Shown piece by piece: positions 32,052 through 41,151 of a stretch of 64,000 nt of DNA. The DNA lies in assembly GCA_045541535.1 (NCBI GenBank), contig JAZQJG010000095.1, forward strand, positions 1 through 64,000. The letters are read 5' to 3'. Below the pieces are notes generated by a model that saw nothing but the letters and a program-made list of their open reading frames with translations, had not been told where the DNA came from and searched no databases. A program made the translations under genes and the position numbers. The stretch is from Firm-08 sp045541535 (GTDB lineage Bacteria; Bacillota; Clostridia; Oscillospirales; QAKW01). Position 1 is the first letter of the stretch, and each line of letters starts with the position of its first letter.

Positions 32052-32864
32052 ATGGACAACCGTATTGAAGTTCTTAAAAAAGTAAAGTGTTTTATTCTGG
32101 ATATGGACGGCACCATCTATCTGGGTGGTAAGCTGATCCCCGGCGCCGACGAATTTATCCGCTGTTTGGAGCCCTTTGGTCTGGATCATTATTTCTATAC
32201 CAACAACTCCTCTAAAAACGTTCCCTTCTACGAGGAAAAACTGCGCAAGATGCAGGTACCCGGCGGGGACGGTAAGGTGATGATTTCCAATCACGTCATC
32301 CTGAATTATCTGAATAAAAATATGCCCGACGCCCGTGTCTTTTTGCTGGGCACTCCCTATCTGCGGGAGGATTTTGAAAAAGCGGGGGTAAATCTGGTGG
32401 AGGAGGATCCCACGCTGGTAGTGGTGGGCTTTGATACCACCTTGGCCTACGACCGTCTGGCCCAGGCCTGCACCTATATCCGTAACGGCGTTCCGGTATT
32501 CGGGGTCAATCCCGACCTCAATTGTCCCACCGAGGACGGCTTTATTCCCGATTGCGGCTCCATCTTTGCCCTGATTACCTGTTCCACCGGTGTGGAGCCC
32601 AAGGAATACTTTGGTAAGCCCTCCCGCCGTACGCTGGAATACGTGCTGGACAAAACGGGTTATAAAGAAGAAGAGGTCGCCTTCGTCGGCGACCGTCTGT
32701 ACACCGATATGGCCGTCACCCAGGGTACCAAGGCTCAAAGCCTGCTGGTTCTCAGCGGCGAGAGCACGGTGGAGGACATTGAAAAGTATAACATTCACCC
32801 CACCGCCATCTTTTCCTCCGTGGACGAGATCAGAGCTATGCTTTGCGAGATCTACGGTAAATAA
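32052..32864 (+). CDS. HAD-IIA family sugar/nucleotide phosphatase (NagD-like)
   Basis: 270 residues, cytoplasmic. HAD motif I LDMDGTIYLGGK (about 17-28), motif II YTNNSSK, the IIA cap, then KPSRRTLEYVL and motif IV VGDRLYTDMAVT. Hydrolyses small phosphorylated metabolites; the exact substrate cannot be read from sequence. Monocistronic. Confidence 0.87.
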   Translation: MDNRIEVLKKVKCFILDMDGTIYLGGKLIPGADEFIRCLEPFGLDHYFYTNNSSKNVPFYEEKLRKMQVPGGDGKVMISNHVILNYLNKNMPDARVFLLGTPYLREDFEKAGVNLVEEDPTLVVVGFDTTLAYDRLAQACTYIRNGVPVFGVNPDLNCPTEDGFIPDCGSIFALITCSTGVEPKEYFGKPSRRTLEYVLDKTGYKEEEVAFVGDRLYTDMAVTQGTKAQSLLVLSGESTVEDIEKYNIHPTAIFSSVDEIRAMLCEIYGK

Positions 32865-32876
32865 ATCTTATAAAAC

Positions 32877-32914
32877 AAAATGCCAAGATGCAAACATAGC
32901 ATCTTGGCATTTTT
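32877..32914. terminator. Bidirectional terminator
   Basis: 11-bp stem (32881-32891 with 32899-32909) flanked by A- and T-runs; shared by the HAD gene and the converging minus-strand operon. Confidence 0.9.
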
Positions 32915-32916
32915 GT

Positions 32917-33645
32917 TTATTTTCCGGCCAGCTTTTGCGCCAGAGCCAGTCGTTTTGCAATGGCGGTGGCATCGGGACGGTAGGCCAGTTCTTTGTTGGC
33001 ATAATCGTAGTTTTGCAGCACGGTAAGCATTTCATCAAAGTGCGCCTGCCGTTTGCTTTCGTCCACGGGATTTTCCTTGTGGTATTCGTCATAGGCCTCG
33101 GCAAAGGCATCGGGGGAGAGGGCAGGATGGAAGTCGGGCAGGGCGGCGGATTTGCGCACCAGCACCATATCCTCGTGAATCCGCAGATAGGTGGATTCCA
33201 AGGGATTGAGCAGATAGATCTCGCCGCTTTCGTGCACCCAAGGCTCCAGCCGCAGGATATATTGATTGCCCGCCTTCAGCACCTCCCGATTGGGAAAGTT
33301 TTCGGCGCCGCCCAACAAATAAACGGTGATCTCGCCGGAGATCCTTTGGGTATAATCCCGATCCACCTTGGCGGTGATCTTGGTGTACCAAGTGTCGGTG
33401 ACCTCGTATTTTTCAATCAATTCCGTCACTTCTTCCACCGAGGTAACGGTGACGGCGGTCAACAGATGGCCGCGGGTGTCGGTCAGGCGAAAGAGATTGG
33501 TAAAATCATCGTCTGCCTTTTGGGTGGAGAGCTGCAGGGATTCGGGCTCCTCTACATCCTTTGCTACCCAAAAATGATGCCCTAACAACAGTCCTGCGCC
33601 CAACAGGATCAGCAGTATAACGGGGAGAATATAGCGTTTGATCAT
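32917..33645 (-). CDS. Single-pass membrane-anchored protein of unknown function
   Basis: 242 residues. One N-terminal hydrophobic segment (about 5-24) then an extracytoplasmic region with a strand-rich core (TYYTKITAKVDRD-like, SGEITVYLLGG, NQYILRLEPW) and a helical C-terminus. No lipobox Cys. The core vaguely resembles single-strand-binding-like beta barrels of exported proteins, but no family is claimed. Its start overlaps the stop of the upstream gene (ATGA), so the two are co-translated. Confidence 0.6.
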   Translation of the reverse strand: MIKRYILPVILLILLGAGLLLGHHFWVAKDVEEPESLQLSTQKADDDFTNLFRLTDTRGHLLTAVTVTSVEEVTELIEKYEVTDTWYTKITAKVDRDYTQRISGEITVYLLGGAENFPNREVLKAGNQYILRLEPWVHESGEIYLLNPLESTYLRIHEDMVLVRKSAALPDFHPALSPDAFAEAYDEYHKENPVDESKRQAHFDEMLTVLQNYDYANKELAYRPDATAIAKRLALAQKLAGK

Positions 33646-35147
33646 TTGGTCTCCTCCTGTTTGTCGGGGGCGTACAGCTTGTCCATCTGCTCAAAAAAGC
33701 GGATCTGGCGGCTGTAAAAGCTCTGCTTTTCAAAATACATTTGATAGGCGGGTGTGCTGAATTTGTGATGGTAGTTTTCTTCAATCTTGCCGGCTTCCAC
33801 GGTGGGGATGGCGTTTTGGGCGCCCAGATCAAAGGAAACGGGGCTGTCCAGAAAACCGTGATAGAAGATGGCGGTGTCGTATTGCGTTTCCAAGGCCTGA
33901 TCGGTGATACGTCCGATCTCCAGTTCCTGCTCGTAGTCCATGGTGAGGTACAGGCGGATAAAGCGGGGCGCCCAGCTATCCGACAGATCCTGCAGGGTAA
34001 CGCTTACGTCGCAGATGTCAAACACACACATTCCCTCGGGCAGTTCCATACGGAAGGTGGAGGCCGAGGACATTTCAAAGTCGTCCTTGCCGGGGGTGTC
34101 CAGCAAATATTCCTTGGTATATCCGCCGTCCTTGAGCACACCGTTGAAGGTGAGGGTGACGGACAGTACGCCGTTGTAGTTCAGATCTTCCTCTTCGGGT
34201 AGGGCGCTGTTTTCTCCCAGCGCCGCCTTCATCTGGGCGTTTCTCTCCGCCGAAACCGTTTCCACGTCCATATACAATGCGCCGGCGTTGGACATACCCA
34301 GCGTTTCCAGGGTGTCCTGCTTGAGCGTACCGTTGGCAAAATCCTCCAGCCCGTGCTCCGCCAGACGAAGGAGCTTGGCAAAGAGCAGACTCATTTGGTT
34401 GTAGGTGGTGTTGTTCAAGCGGGCGTCCTTCAGATCGGCGGCACGAACGGCTTCACCACCACTGCCAAAGCGCTTGGGCTCGGTCCAGTTGCTCTGGGCG
34501 ATCAAAATCCGCTCGCCGCCCAGCATAAAGGATACGGTGGCGCGGGGACACAGCCAATCGTCATAACTGCCGTCGGCCCCGGGGGTCAACACCAGAGAGG
34601 TGGCGGTGATATCAAAGGGGGTATAGCCGAAGGGTAGGGTGATGAAAAAGTTGCTTTCACTGCCGGCGGCAAAGCAATTGCGCCGCCAGTTGCGCTGGAG
34701 CGGCATTTCCACACTGCTGCCGTCGGTGAAGGACAATTTCAGATTGATGCCTCCGTCCTCCAGTGCGACGGTGGGATCCTTCAAATTGTCCACGGCGGCG
34801 GTGCTCACCGTGACGCAAAGGTGGTTGGAGGAGCCGATGGCGTGCAGGGTGCGGAAATAGGGAACGGAGGTGTCATAATCCTCGCCGTAGGTCAGGCGCT
34901 CCAGGATCATTCCCTCGGTATTCTTGTGCAGGGTCAGAAAATATCCGCCCAACAGACAACCGATGCACACCACGCCGACAATCAGGGCGATATAGGTGTT
35001 TTTGGCGTATTGGCCCATCACGGCCTGACGGAAGGAGGGACTGCGGAAAAACCGACGGACCTTGCGTAGTGTCAGCCGATAATTGACCCGCAACCATTGG
35101 CCGAAACGGCCGTGACGAATATTCTTTTTGAGTTTTTTAAATGCCAT
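33642..35147 (-). CDS. Membrane-anchored protein with extracytoplasmic beta-rich domains, unknown function
   Basis: 501 residues. Very basic N-terminus (1-45), one hydrophobic segment (about 52-70), then an extracytoplasmic region that appears to hold two beta-sandwich-like domains: GINLKLSFTDGSSVEMPLQ ... and VLSVTLTFNGVLKDGG .... No catalytic motif seen. RBS GGAG on the minus strand. Forms an operon with the downstream anchored protein, and probably receives read-through from the DUF3810-like gene. Confidence 0.55.
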   Translation of the reverse strand: MAFKKLKKNIRHGRFGQWLRVNYRLTLRKVRRFFRSPSFRQAVMGQYAKNTYIALIVGVVCIGCLLGGYFLTLHKNTEGMILERLTYGEDYDTSVPYFRTLHAIGSSNHLCVTVSTAAVDNLKDPTVALEDGGINLKLSFTDGSSVEMPLQRNWRRNCFAAGSESNFFITLPFGYTPFDITATSLVLTPGADGSYDDWLCPRATVSFMLGGERILIAQSNWTEPKRFGSGGEAVRAADLKDARLNNTTYNQMSLLFAKLLRLAEHGLEDFANGTLKQDTLETLGMSNAGALYMDVETVSAERNAQMKAALGENSALPEEEDLNYNGVLSVTLTFNGVLKDGGYTKEYLLDTPGKDDFEMSSASTFRMELPEGMCVFDICDVSVTLQDLSDSWAPRFIRLYLTMDYEQELEIGRITDQALETQYDTAIFYHGFLDSPVSFDLGAQNAIPTVEAGKIEENYHHKFSTPAYQMYFEKQSFYSRQIRFFEQMDKLYAPDKQEETK

Positions 35148-35167
35148 AACGGTTTACTCCTAAAGAA

Positions 35168-35205
35168 AAACCCACGCCACTTTGGGTAAGCGGGCGTGGG
35201 TTATG
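35168..35205 (-). terminator. Intrinsic terminator or attenuator after the DUF3810-like gene
   Basis: Minus-strand 10-bp stem AACCCACGCC/GGCGTGGGTT with T-run toward 35161. Only about 15 bp separate it from the next minus-strand start, leaving no room for a separate promoter, so it probably attenuates rather than stops transcription. Confidence 0.75.
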
Positions 35206-35226
35206 TTTATATATATGGAAGGGACT

Positions 35227-36717
35227 TTATTGAGCGGTGGAAGTGTTGGCGGAGGCGTCACTGGCGGGAACCTCTTCCTGCTTGACTTCCTCTTTGTAGG
35301 TGGCATACTTCTCAACAACGGTGTTGATACCGGTCTGGAATTCCGTATCCTGACGGTACAGGTCAACCAGAGAGTTTACGTAGTAGCCATAGCTGAGTTC
35401 CACGGAATCATCCGCATAAGCGGCCAACTTCTGACGGTAGTAGTTGATCATCAGCTCGGGGTACTCCAGATACTTGTCAGCACTGGTGCGTACGCCACCG
35501 TTGTCGGTGAACTGCAGGGAGCTCTTGTTACCGTAGAGAGAATCCAGCTTACGGGTGTAGTAGATAACCTCTTTCTTTACGTCCTCCTTCAGGGCGCTTG
35601 CCATGGTGACGTAGGTGGAGGAGTTACGCTTCGCCAGCTTGCTGCCGGTGGAAACGTAGGCGTTGAAGTAAGCGGAATACTGCACATAGGGGTTGTCACT
35701 GTAACGGGTGCAAACCAGATAGGCGATCATATCGGCCTGCCCGTCGTTCTGGAAACCTCTCTGCCTGGCAATACCCTTGGCAACCAGCATGGGAATGCTG
35801 ACCTCGGGGAAGTAGGGGTTGATCAAAACTTCACCGGTCATGGGGGAGTACATACTACCCACGTTCATAGAATTGAAGATGGGGCCGGCCAGCATTTCTT
35901 TGGCGCTGATCTTGGCACCCTTCAAAGCGGGAATGTCCTGCGCAGCCAATTGGAAGGCGTCGCTAACGGCCTCGGCCAGGATGAGGTTGGCGTTACCCTT
36001 GACGTTGTACTGAGAAGCACCGGTCTTGGCAGAGTAGGCGATGATCTGATTGGTTTCGTCCAACTGTGCATTGTAAACGGTGGTGTTCAGCTTGTCAATG
36101 AGATAACCCAGCGTCTCGCTCAACTCGGTCTCTTTAACGAGAGCGTTGGTGTACAACTGGGTACCGTCGTCATAGGCGCTTGCCTTATGGAACGAGGTGC
36201 GGCTACTCACGATGCCGTAGCCGAAGCTGAACAGCATGGTGATGAACAAAACCAGCGCCAGCGTGGAATAACCGAATTGGATCCACATACGGCCGCCCAA
36301 CAGCTTACCGGTTTTATGTACCTGAATGAATCTGACCAATACGAAGATCAGATATCCCAACCAGCCCACGGCGATCAGGATGAGCAACAGTTCAAATACA
36401 GAGAAGGGGAAGATGTTGTTGATGGCTGCCAGCACACTCGTATAGCCTTGATAAAAACCGTTGAGTGCGTTGGGGGCCAGCATACCCACCAGCCACAAAA
36501 TGGCACCGATCAGGCCCAGACCGATCAGGCTGAACTTGATAATGGTGTTGACCAGAGGAGTCAGCAGTAAAAACTTTGCTTTCTCTTTACCGGTCAGTGT
36601 ACCTTCCTCGTACTCACGGATCTCCTGATCCGTAAATTCCATCAATGCAATGTCCTCAGCACTCTGGGGAGCGGCAGTTTCCATTACATTGGAAGTATCT
36701 TTCATCTCTTCGCTCAT
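35227..36717 (-). CDS. DUF3810-like membrane protein with degenerate metallopeptidase motif
   Basis: 496 residues. Cytoplasmic N-terminus, about three membrane segments (near 60-80, 105-130, 150-172), then a large external domain and an acidic, Ala/Ser-rich tail. The segment PMLVAKGIARQRGFQNDGQADMIAYL aligns by pattern with the DUF3810 HELAHQRGF...E..F region, but HE is replaced by AK and the second His by Arg, so zinc binding is unlikely. Probably a non-catalytic descendant. Heads a minus-strand set of exported unknowns. Confidence 0.6.
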   Translation of the reverse strand: MSEEMKDTSNVMETAAPQSAEDIALMEFTDQEIREYEEGTLTGKEKAKFLLLTPLVNTIIKFSLIGLGLIGAILWLVGMLAPNALNGFYQGYTSVLAAINNIFPFSVFELLLILIAVGWLGYLIFVLVRFIQVHKTGKLLGGRMWIQFGYSTLALVLFITMLFSFGYGIVSSRTSFHKASAYDDGTQLYTNALVKETELSETLGYLIDKLNTTVYNAQLDETNQIIAYSAKTGASQYNVKGNANLILAEAVSDAFQLAAQDIPALKGAKISAKEMLAGPIFNSMNVGSMYSPMTGEVLINPYFPEVSIPMLVAKGIARQRGFQNDGQADMIAYLVCTRYSDNPYVQYSAYFNAYVSTGSKLAKRNSSTYVTMASALKEDVKKEVIYYTRKLDSLYGNKSSLQFTDNGGVRTSADKYLEYPELMINYYRQKLAAYADDSVELSYGYYVNSLVDLYRQDTEFQTGINTVVEKYATYKEEVKQEEVPASDASANTSTAQ

Positions 36718-36750
36718 GTGAAAGTCCTCCTTATAACCCTTAATAACAAT

Positions 36751-36779
36751 ATTCTATACTATTTTGGGCAAAAGTGCAA
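36751..36779 (-). promoter_or_regulatory. Sigma-A promoter of the DUF3810-like gene
   Basis: Minus strand TTGCAC, 17-bp spacer, TAGAAT; AGGAGG follows before the ATG. Confidence 0.7.
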
Positions 36780-36815
36780 GTATAATTTATTATTTTATAT
36801 AAAAAATATATTAAA

Positions 36816-37661
36816 TTATTCTTCAACCTCATAAAGAACGCCCAAAGTGCCGGGTCCGCAGTGAGAATTGATGGTGCAACCGGCCTCGGTTTCATATACG
36901 TTTTCAAAAATACCCAGCGCCTTGACTTTCTCCAGCACGGCGTCGATGACCTCCCGGTCACATTTGGTATGGGTGACGAAAACGTTGCGGGGATGGATGC
37001 AGGGTACCGACAGCTTGTCGTCGGCGTAGTCCTTGATCACCTTGGACATCTTGCCACGGTATTTGGCGCCCACACCCATTTTGCCGTCCTTGACCTCAAT
37101 GCAGGGGTGGAGCTTGAGCATATTGGCGCCCAGCGCCGCCAAGGCAGAGCATCTGCCGCCCATACGCAGATAGTCCAGAGTATCCACTACAAAGCTGGCG
37201 CGGACCAAGGGAATGCGGCGGTTGATCTCAGCCACGATCTCCTCGACGGTCTTGCCGGCTTCACGCAACTCGTGAGCGTCCAGAATCAGCAGACCGATGC
37301 CGGTGGACAGATTGCGGGAATCAATCACGTGGATATGCTCACCCACCTCGCCGGCGGCGATGACGGCATTTTGCAGGGAAGAGGACATATCCGAGCTGAT
37401 GACGAAGTGGATCACTTCGCCCTCCTGACCCAGCTTTGTAAAGAATTCGGTATAATCGGCGATGGAGCGGGCAGCGGTCTTGGGCAGTTTTTTCTGCTCG
37501 GCCACGAAGCGGTAAATATCCTCGGGCACGATGTCCACACCGTCCTGAAAATAATCGTCACCCAAGCCCACCAGCAGGGGCATAATGGACAGATCCATCT
37601 TTTCAATAAGATCCTTGGACAGATCACAAACGCTGTCGGCGGAAATGATGATTTTACTCAT
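36816..37661 (-). CDS. degV: DegV family fatty-acid-binding protein
   Basis: 281 residues: IIISADSVCDLSKDLIE at the start, KTAARSIADYTEFF, the HFVISSDMSSSLQNAV loop, DSRNLSTGIG and VDTLDYLRMGGRCSA are typical DegV/FakB fold landmarks. FakB proteins present fatty acids to the kinase FakA, which is not in this window. Binding of a fatty acid is inferred from the family. Confidence 0.88.
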   Translation of the reverse strand: MSKIIISADSVCDLSKDLIEKMDLSIMPLLVGLGDDYFQDGVDIVPEDIYRFVAEQKKLPKTAARSIADYTEFFTKLGQEGEVIHFVISSDMSSSLQNAVIAAGEVGEHIHVIDSRNLSTGIGLLILDAHELREAGKTVEEIVAEINRRIPLVRASFVVDTLDYLRMGGRCSALAALGANMLKLHPCIEVKDGKMGVGAKYRGKMSKVIKDYADDKLSVPCIHPRNVFVTHTKCDREVIDAVLEKVKALGIFENVYETEAGCTINSHCGPGTLGVLYEVEE

Positions 37662-37707
37662 AACGGAAAACTCCTTTTTAAAGTTAGATTAAAAACACAT
37701 TAAATAT

Positions 37708-37736
37708 ATCATACCCATTTTTGCAGAAAATGTCAA
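37708..37736 (-). promoter_or_regulatory. Sigma-A promoter of degV
   Basis: Minus strand TTGACA, 17-bp spacer, TATGAT. Confidence 0.8.
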
Positions 37737-37813
37737 TAAAAATTCGGCGGGCAGGGCGGGATATGACATTTTTTTGCCGTCCTTTGGCGTAAGATTGTTA
37801 GGGAGGCGAGAAA

Positions 37814-38689
37814 ATGACGGTCTACGTAGATTTGTTATTTGCGGTCAATCTGATGATCAATACCCTGCTGCTGGCGGCCACGGCGGCGTTGGCGGGGGAA
37901 CGGCTGCGACGATTGCGGCTATTGTCGGCGGCGGCGCTGGGGGCACTGTATTGTGTGCTGATGTTCTTTCCGCAGGCCGATTGGGCCTTTGCACTGGGAA
38001 TGCGGTTGGCCACCGGGGCGGTGATGGTATGGGTCGGCGTGCCCACCCACGGGCTGTGGCGCTATTTACGGGCGTTGCTGTTTTTTTACGTGAGTCTGGT
38101 AACCTTCGGAGGCGGGATGTATTTGTTTTACACCTTCACCGCCGCCGGCGCCCGTATGGTGTATTCCAACGGCATCTATTACATAGATCTGCCTTTGTGG
38201 CTGTTGCTGGCATTGAGTTTTCTCTTTTATGGGATGATCCGTTTGGCCGCCTTCCTGCGGCAAAAACAGCATCCGGTGGAGGGGCTGGTGGAGGTGGAGA
38301 TTGCATTGGACGGCGCCTTTCGCAACGTCCGCGCCCTCATTGATACCGGCAATTCTCTGCAGGACCCCCTCACCTTGGCTCCGGTGATGATCGTGGAGGC
38401 GGCGGCCCTGGAGGGCTGTCTGCCGGAGGAACTTTTGCAGGCGGTAAAGCGGGAGGACAGCGGAGCGCTGGAAGCCTTGAGCCGTCGGCATCGGGAGCTA
38501 AAATGCCGTCTGTTGCCCTATCACGGCATTCAAGGGGGCGGCCGGTTGCTCTTTGCCCTGCGTCCCGATTGGATTCGGCGCCTGCCTGACGGTAAACCGG
38601 TGGAACAGGTGCTCTTGGGCCTGACCGCCGCGCGGCTGGACGGAATGGGGGAATATCGGGCGTTGTTGCCCAATCATATTATTAAATGA
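37814..38689 (+). CDS. spoIIGA: Sigma-E processing peptidase SpoIIGA
   Basis: Membrane aspartic protease that removes the pro-peptide of sigma-E in the mother cell after signalling from SpoIIR. 291 residues: five N-terminal membrane segments (to about 145) then a cytoplasmic protease domain with the active-site motif ALIDTGNSLQDP near 176. RBS AGGGAGGCGAG. Followed 16 nt later by sigE, its substrate, as in all spore formers. Confidence 0.93.
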   Translation: MTVYVDLLFAVNLMINTLLLAATAALAGERLRRLRLLSAAALGALYCVLMFFPQADWAFALGMRLATGAVMVWVGVPTHGLWRYLRALLFFYVSLVTFGGGMYLFYTFTAAGARMVYSNGIYYIDLPLWLLLALSFLFYGMIRLAAFLRQKQHPVEGLVEVEIALDGAFRNVRALIDTGNSLQDPLTLAPVMIVEAAALEGCLPEELLQAVKREDSGALEALSRRHRELKCRLLPYHGIQGGGRLLFALRPDWIRRLPDGKPVEQVLLGLTAARLDGMGEYRALLPNHIIK

Positions 38690-38705
38690 TTTCAGGAGGA
38701 ACAAT

Positions 38706-39395
38706 ATGCTTTTATGGTTGCGACGGTTGCTGGCACGGCTGGTAGGTCAGCTCTATTACGTTAACGGATATATCACTCTGCCGCCACCCTTGGGGGCAGA
38801 GGAGGAAGAGGAATACATACGGCGACTGGCGGCAGGGGAGAGCGAAGCGGGACAAAAGCTCATCGAGCACAATCTGCGGCTGGTGGTCTATATTGCCCGC
38901 CGCTTTGATAACACCGGTCTGCTCACCGAGGATCTGGTCAGCATCGGCAGTATCGGGCTGATCAAGGCCATCCGTACCTTTAAGGCCGATAAGAATATCA
39001 AACTGGCCACCTACGCCTCCCGTTGTATTGAAAACGAGATTTTGATGTATCTGCGCAAGATCAGCAATATTCGTGGGGAGGTGTCCATTGACGAGCCCCT
39101 GAACGTGGATTGGGACGGCAACGAGTTGTTGCTCAGCGACGTGCTGGGCACCGATGCCGACAGCATTTGCCGAGATATTGAAAACGACGAGGAATGTAAG
39201 ATGCTCCGTCGGGCGTTGCAGGCGTTGGAGCCGCGGGAACGGGAAATTATGGAGATGCGCTTCGGTCTGTCCGGCCGACGGGAAATGACCCAAAAGGAGG
39301 TGGCAGACGTATTGGGCATCTCTCAATCCTATATCTCCCGTCTGGAAAAGAAGATCATCGGACGCCTGCGTCGGGAATTGGAGCGAATTTCCTGA
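38706..39395 (+). CDS. sigE: RNA polymerase sporulation sigma factor sigma-E
   Basis: Early mother-cell sigma factor. 229 residues. A hydrophobic/basic pro-sequence (about 1-25: LWLRRLLARLVGQLYY) precedes LPPPL, the usual boundary. Region 2 has DLVSIGSIGLIKAIRTF and YASRCIENEILMYLRK; region 4 ends with the helix-turn-helix TQKEVADVLGISQSYISRLE. RBS AGGAGGA. Confidence 0.95.
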   Translation: MLLWLRRLLARLVGQLYYVNGYITLPPPLGAEEEEEYIRRLAAGESEAGQKLIEHNLRLVVYIARRFDNTGLLTEDLVSIGSIGLIKAIRTFKADKNIKLATYASRCIENEILMYLRKISNIRGEVSIDEPLNVDWDGNELLLSDVLGTDADSICRDIENDEECKMLRRALQALEPREREIMEMRFGLSGRREMTQKEVADVLGISQSYISRLEKKIIGRLRRELERIS

Positions 39396-39406
39396 TGGAG
39401 TATGAT

Positions 39407-39451
39407 ACCGCCCCTTTTTGCCGATACTATGGGTGAAAGGGGCGGTTTTTT
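39407..39451 (+). promoter_or_regulatory. Hairpin that hides the sigG ribosome binding site and resembles a terminator
   Basis: ACCGCCCCTTT (39407-39417) pairs with AAAGGGGCGGT (39436-39446), followed by TTTTTT that abuts the sigG ATG at 39452. The only Shine-Dalgarno sequence for sigG, GAAAGGGG (39435-39442), is inside the 3' arm. Read-through transcripts from spoIIGA-sigE would fold it; a transcript starting inside the loop would not. Confidence 0.75.
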
Positions 39452-40222
39452 ATGCGAAAAGTGGAAATCAGCGGCATCAACACTGCGGAGCTTCCGGTGC
39501 TGACCGATGAAGAAAAGGAGGCGCTGTTGCATCGCATCAAAGCGGGGGACAAGCGGGCGGAGGAAATTTTTATCCGTGGCAACCTGCGATTGGTGCTCAG
39601 CGTTTTGCAACGGTTTTGGAATCGGGGGGACAACCCCGACGATCTCTTTCAGGTGGGTTGTGTGGGGCTGATCAAGAGCATCCGTAATTTTGATCTGTCT
39701 CTGGGACTGAAGTTTTCAACCTATGCGGTGCCCATGATCCTGGGAGAAATTCGTCGCTATCTGCGGGACAACAATATGGTTCGTGTTTCCCGTTCGGTGC
39801 GGGACGTGGCCTATAAGGCGCTGGCGGTCAAAGAGAGGCTGACCACCGAATTTTCCAGAGAACCCACGGTGGAGGAGATCGCCGCGCGGCTTGGAATTGC
39901 CAGAGAGGAGGTGGCGGCGGCGCTGGATGCCATTGTGGATCCGGTCAGCCTGTTTGATCCGGTCTATTCCGAGGGCTCGGACACTATTTACGTGATGGAT
40001 CAGGTAAAGGATACCAAAAACTGTGACGATAACTGGATGGAAGAAATCCTCATCAAAGAAGCCATCGCCCACCTGCCTGCCAGAGAAAAACAGATCATTG
40101 CCCTGCGCTTTCTGGAGGGGAAAACCCAGATGGAGGTAGCGGGGGAGATCGGCATTTCTCAAGCTCAGGTGTCCCGTCTGGAAAAAGGGGCGCTCCAGCG
40201 GATCAAGAACAATCTGCAATAG
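39452..40222 (+). CDS. sigG: RNA polymerase sporulation sigma factor sigma-G
   Basis: Late forespore sigma factor. 256 residues; opening RKVEISGINTAELPVLTDEEK is characteristic of sigma-G, followed by region 2 (DDLFQVGCVGLIKSIRNFD, FSTYAVPMILGEIRRYLRD), region 3 and region 4 (GKTQMEVAGEIGISQAQVSRLEK). Third gene of the conserved spoIIGA-sigE-sigG cluster. Its translation start sits at the base of a strong hairpin. Confidence 0.95.
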   Translation: MRKVEISGINTAELPVLTDEEKEALLHRIKAGDKRAEEIFIRGNLRLVLSVLQRFWNRGDNPDDLFQVGCVGLIKSIRNFDLSLGLKFSTYAVPMILGEIRRYLRDNNMVRVSRSVRDVAYKALAVKERLTTEFSREPTVEEIAARLGIAREEVAAALDAIVDPVSLFDPVYSEGSDTIYVMDQVKDTKNCDDNWMEEILIKEAIAHLPAREKQIIALRFLEGKTQMEVAGEIGISQAQVSRLEKGALQRIKNNLQ

Positions 40223-40245
40223 CGCAAAGCCTTGGGGCGCAATAA

Positions 40246-40286
40246 AAAAACGAGTGTAAAACAGTTTTGCTTTACACTCGTTTTTG
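40246..40286. terminator. Bidirectional terminator between sigG and rsmI
   Basis: 15-bp perfect stem (40246-40260 with 40271-40285), 10-nt loop, flanked by A- and T-runs. Confidence 0.92.
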
Positions 40287-40305
40287 CATATATTTAAGCG
40301 AAAGA

Positions 40306-41148
40306 TCAGTTGTCTTTGCGATCTACGGCAATCTTGTAGATTTCGTTTTTCGGTACGCCCCGATCCTTGGCCACCGCTTTGACGGCATCCATATTACTTT
40401 TGCCCATGGCCTTGTAGTGCTCCAGATGTTCTTCCACCGTCCAGCCGTCCCAGAAATTGGCGGTGACCACTTGGGTGGCGCCGTGGAGAATGACCACGTA
40501 TTCGCCCCTCGGAGCCTCGGTTTCATAGTGGGCGATGAGCTCGTCCAGGGTGCCTCGCAGGACCTGCTCGTGGAGCTTGGAGAGTTCCCGGGTCAGGGCG
40601 GCTTGGCGGTCGCCTCCAAAGAATTTCTTAAAATCCGCCAAGGTATTTTTTAACTTTTGCGGAGACTCGTAAAAGATCATGGTACGGGTCTCATTTTGCA
40701 GACTTTCCAGATGTTCGTTGCGGCTTTTCTTGGCGGTGGACAAAAAGCCCTCAAAGCAAAATCTGCCGGTGGGCAAGCCGGAAAGCACCAGCCCGCTGAC
40801 AAAGGCGCAGGGCCCCGCCACCGCCGTGACGGTATAGCCCTCTTCATACAGTAATGCCACCAGATCTTCTCCGGGGTCGGAGATGGCGGGCATTCCCGCA
40901 TCGGTGACCAGCGCCCCGATCTGGCCGGCCCTGATCTTTTGCAAAATTTCCTCGCCGCGCTGGCGTTTGTTGTGCTCAAAGTAACTGATCATCGGCTTTT
41001 TCAGCCCCAGATGATTCAGCAACTTCAGGGTGTTGCGGGTATCCTCGGCGGCAATAAAATCCACCTTTTCCAGGGTCTCTTTTACCCGTGGCGAGATGTC
41101 CGACAGATTGCCGATGGGCGTTCCCACCAGATACAAAACAGGTTCCAT
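40306..41148 (-). CDS. rsmI: 16S rRNA 2'-O-ribose C1402 methyltransferase
   Basis: 280 residues of the tetrapyrrole-methylase-like SAM fold: LYLVGTPIGNLSDISPR at the start, EDTRNTLKLLNHLG, LVTDAGMPAISDPGEDLV, GLPTGRFCFEGFL, and MIFYESPQKLKNTL. Methylates the decoding-centre C1402. Lies 3 nt after a predicted tRNA methyltransferase gene in the same operon. Confidence 0.93.
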   Translation of the reverse strand: MEPVLYLVGTPIGNLSDISPRVKETLEKVDFIAAEDTRNTLKLLNHLGLKKPMISYFEHNKRQRGEEILQKIRAGQIGALVTDAGMPAISDPGEDLVALLYEEGYTVTAVAGPCAFVSGLVLSGLPTGRFCFEGFLSTAKKSRNEHLESLQNETRTMIFYESPQKLKNTLADFKKFFGGDRQAALTRELSKLHEQVLRGTLDELIAHYETEAPRGEYVVILHGATQVVTANFWDGWTVEEHLEHYKAMGKSNMDAVKAVAKDRGVPKNEIYKIAVDRKDN

Positions 41149-41151
41149 TTT

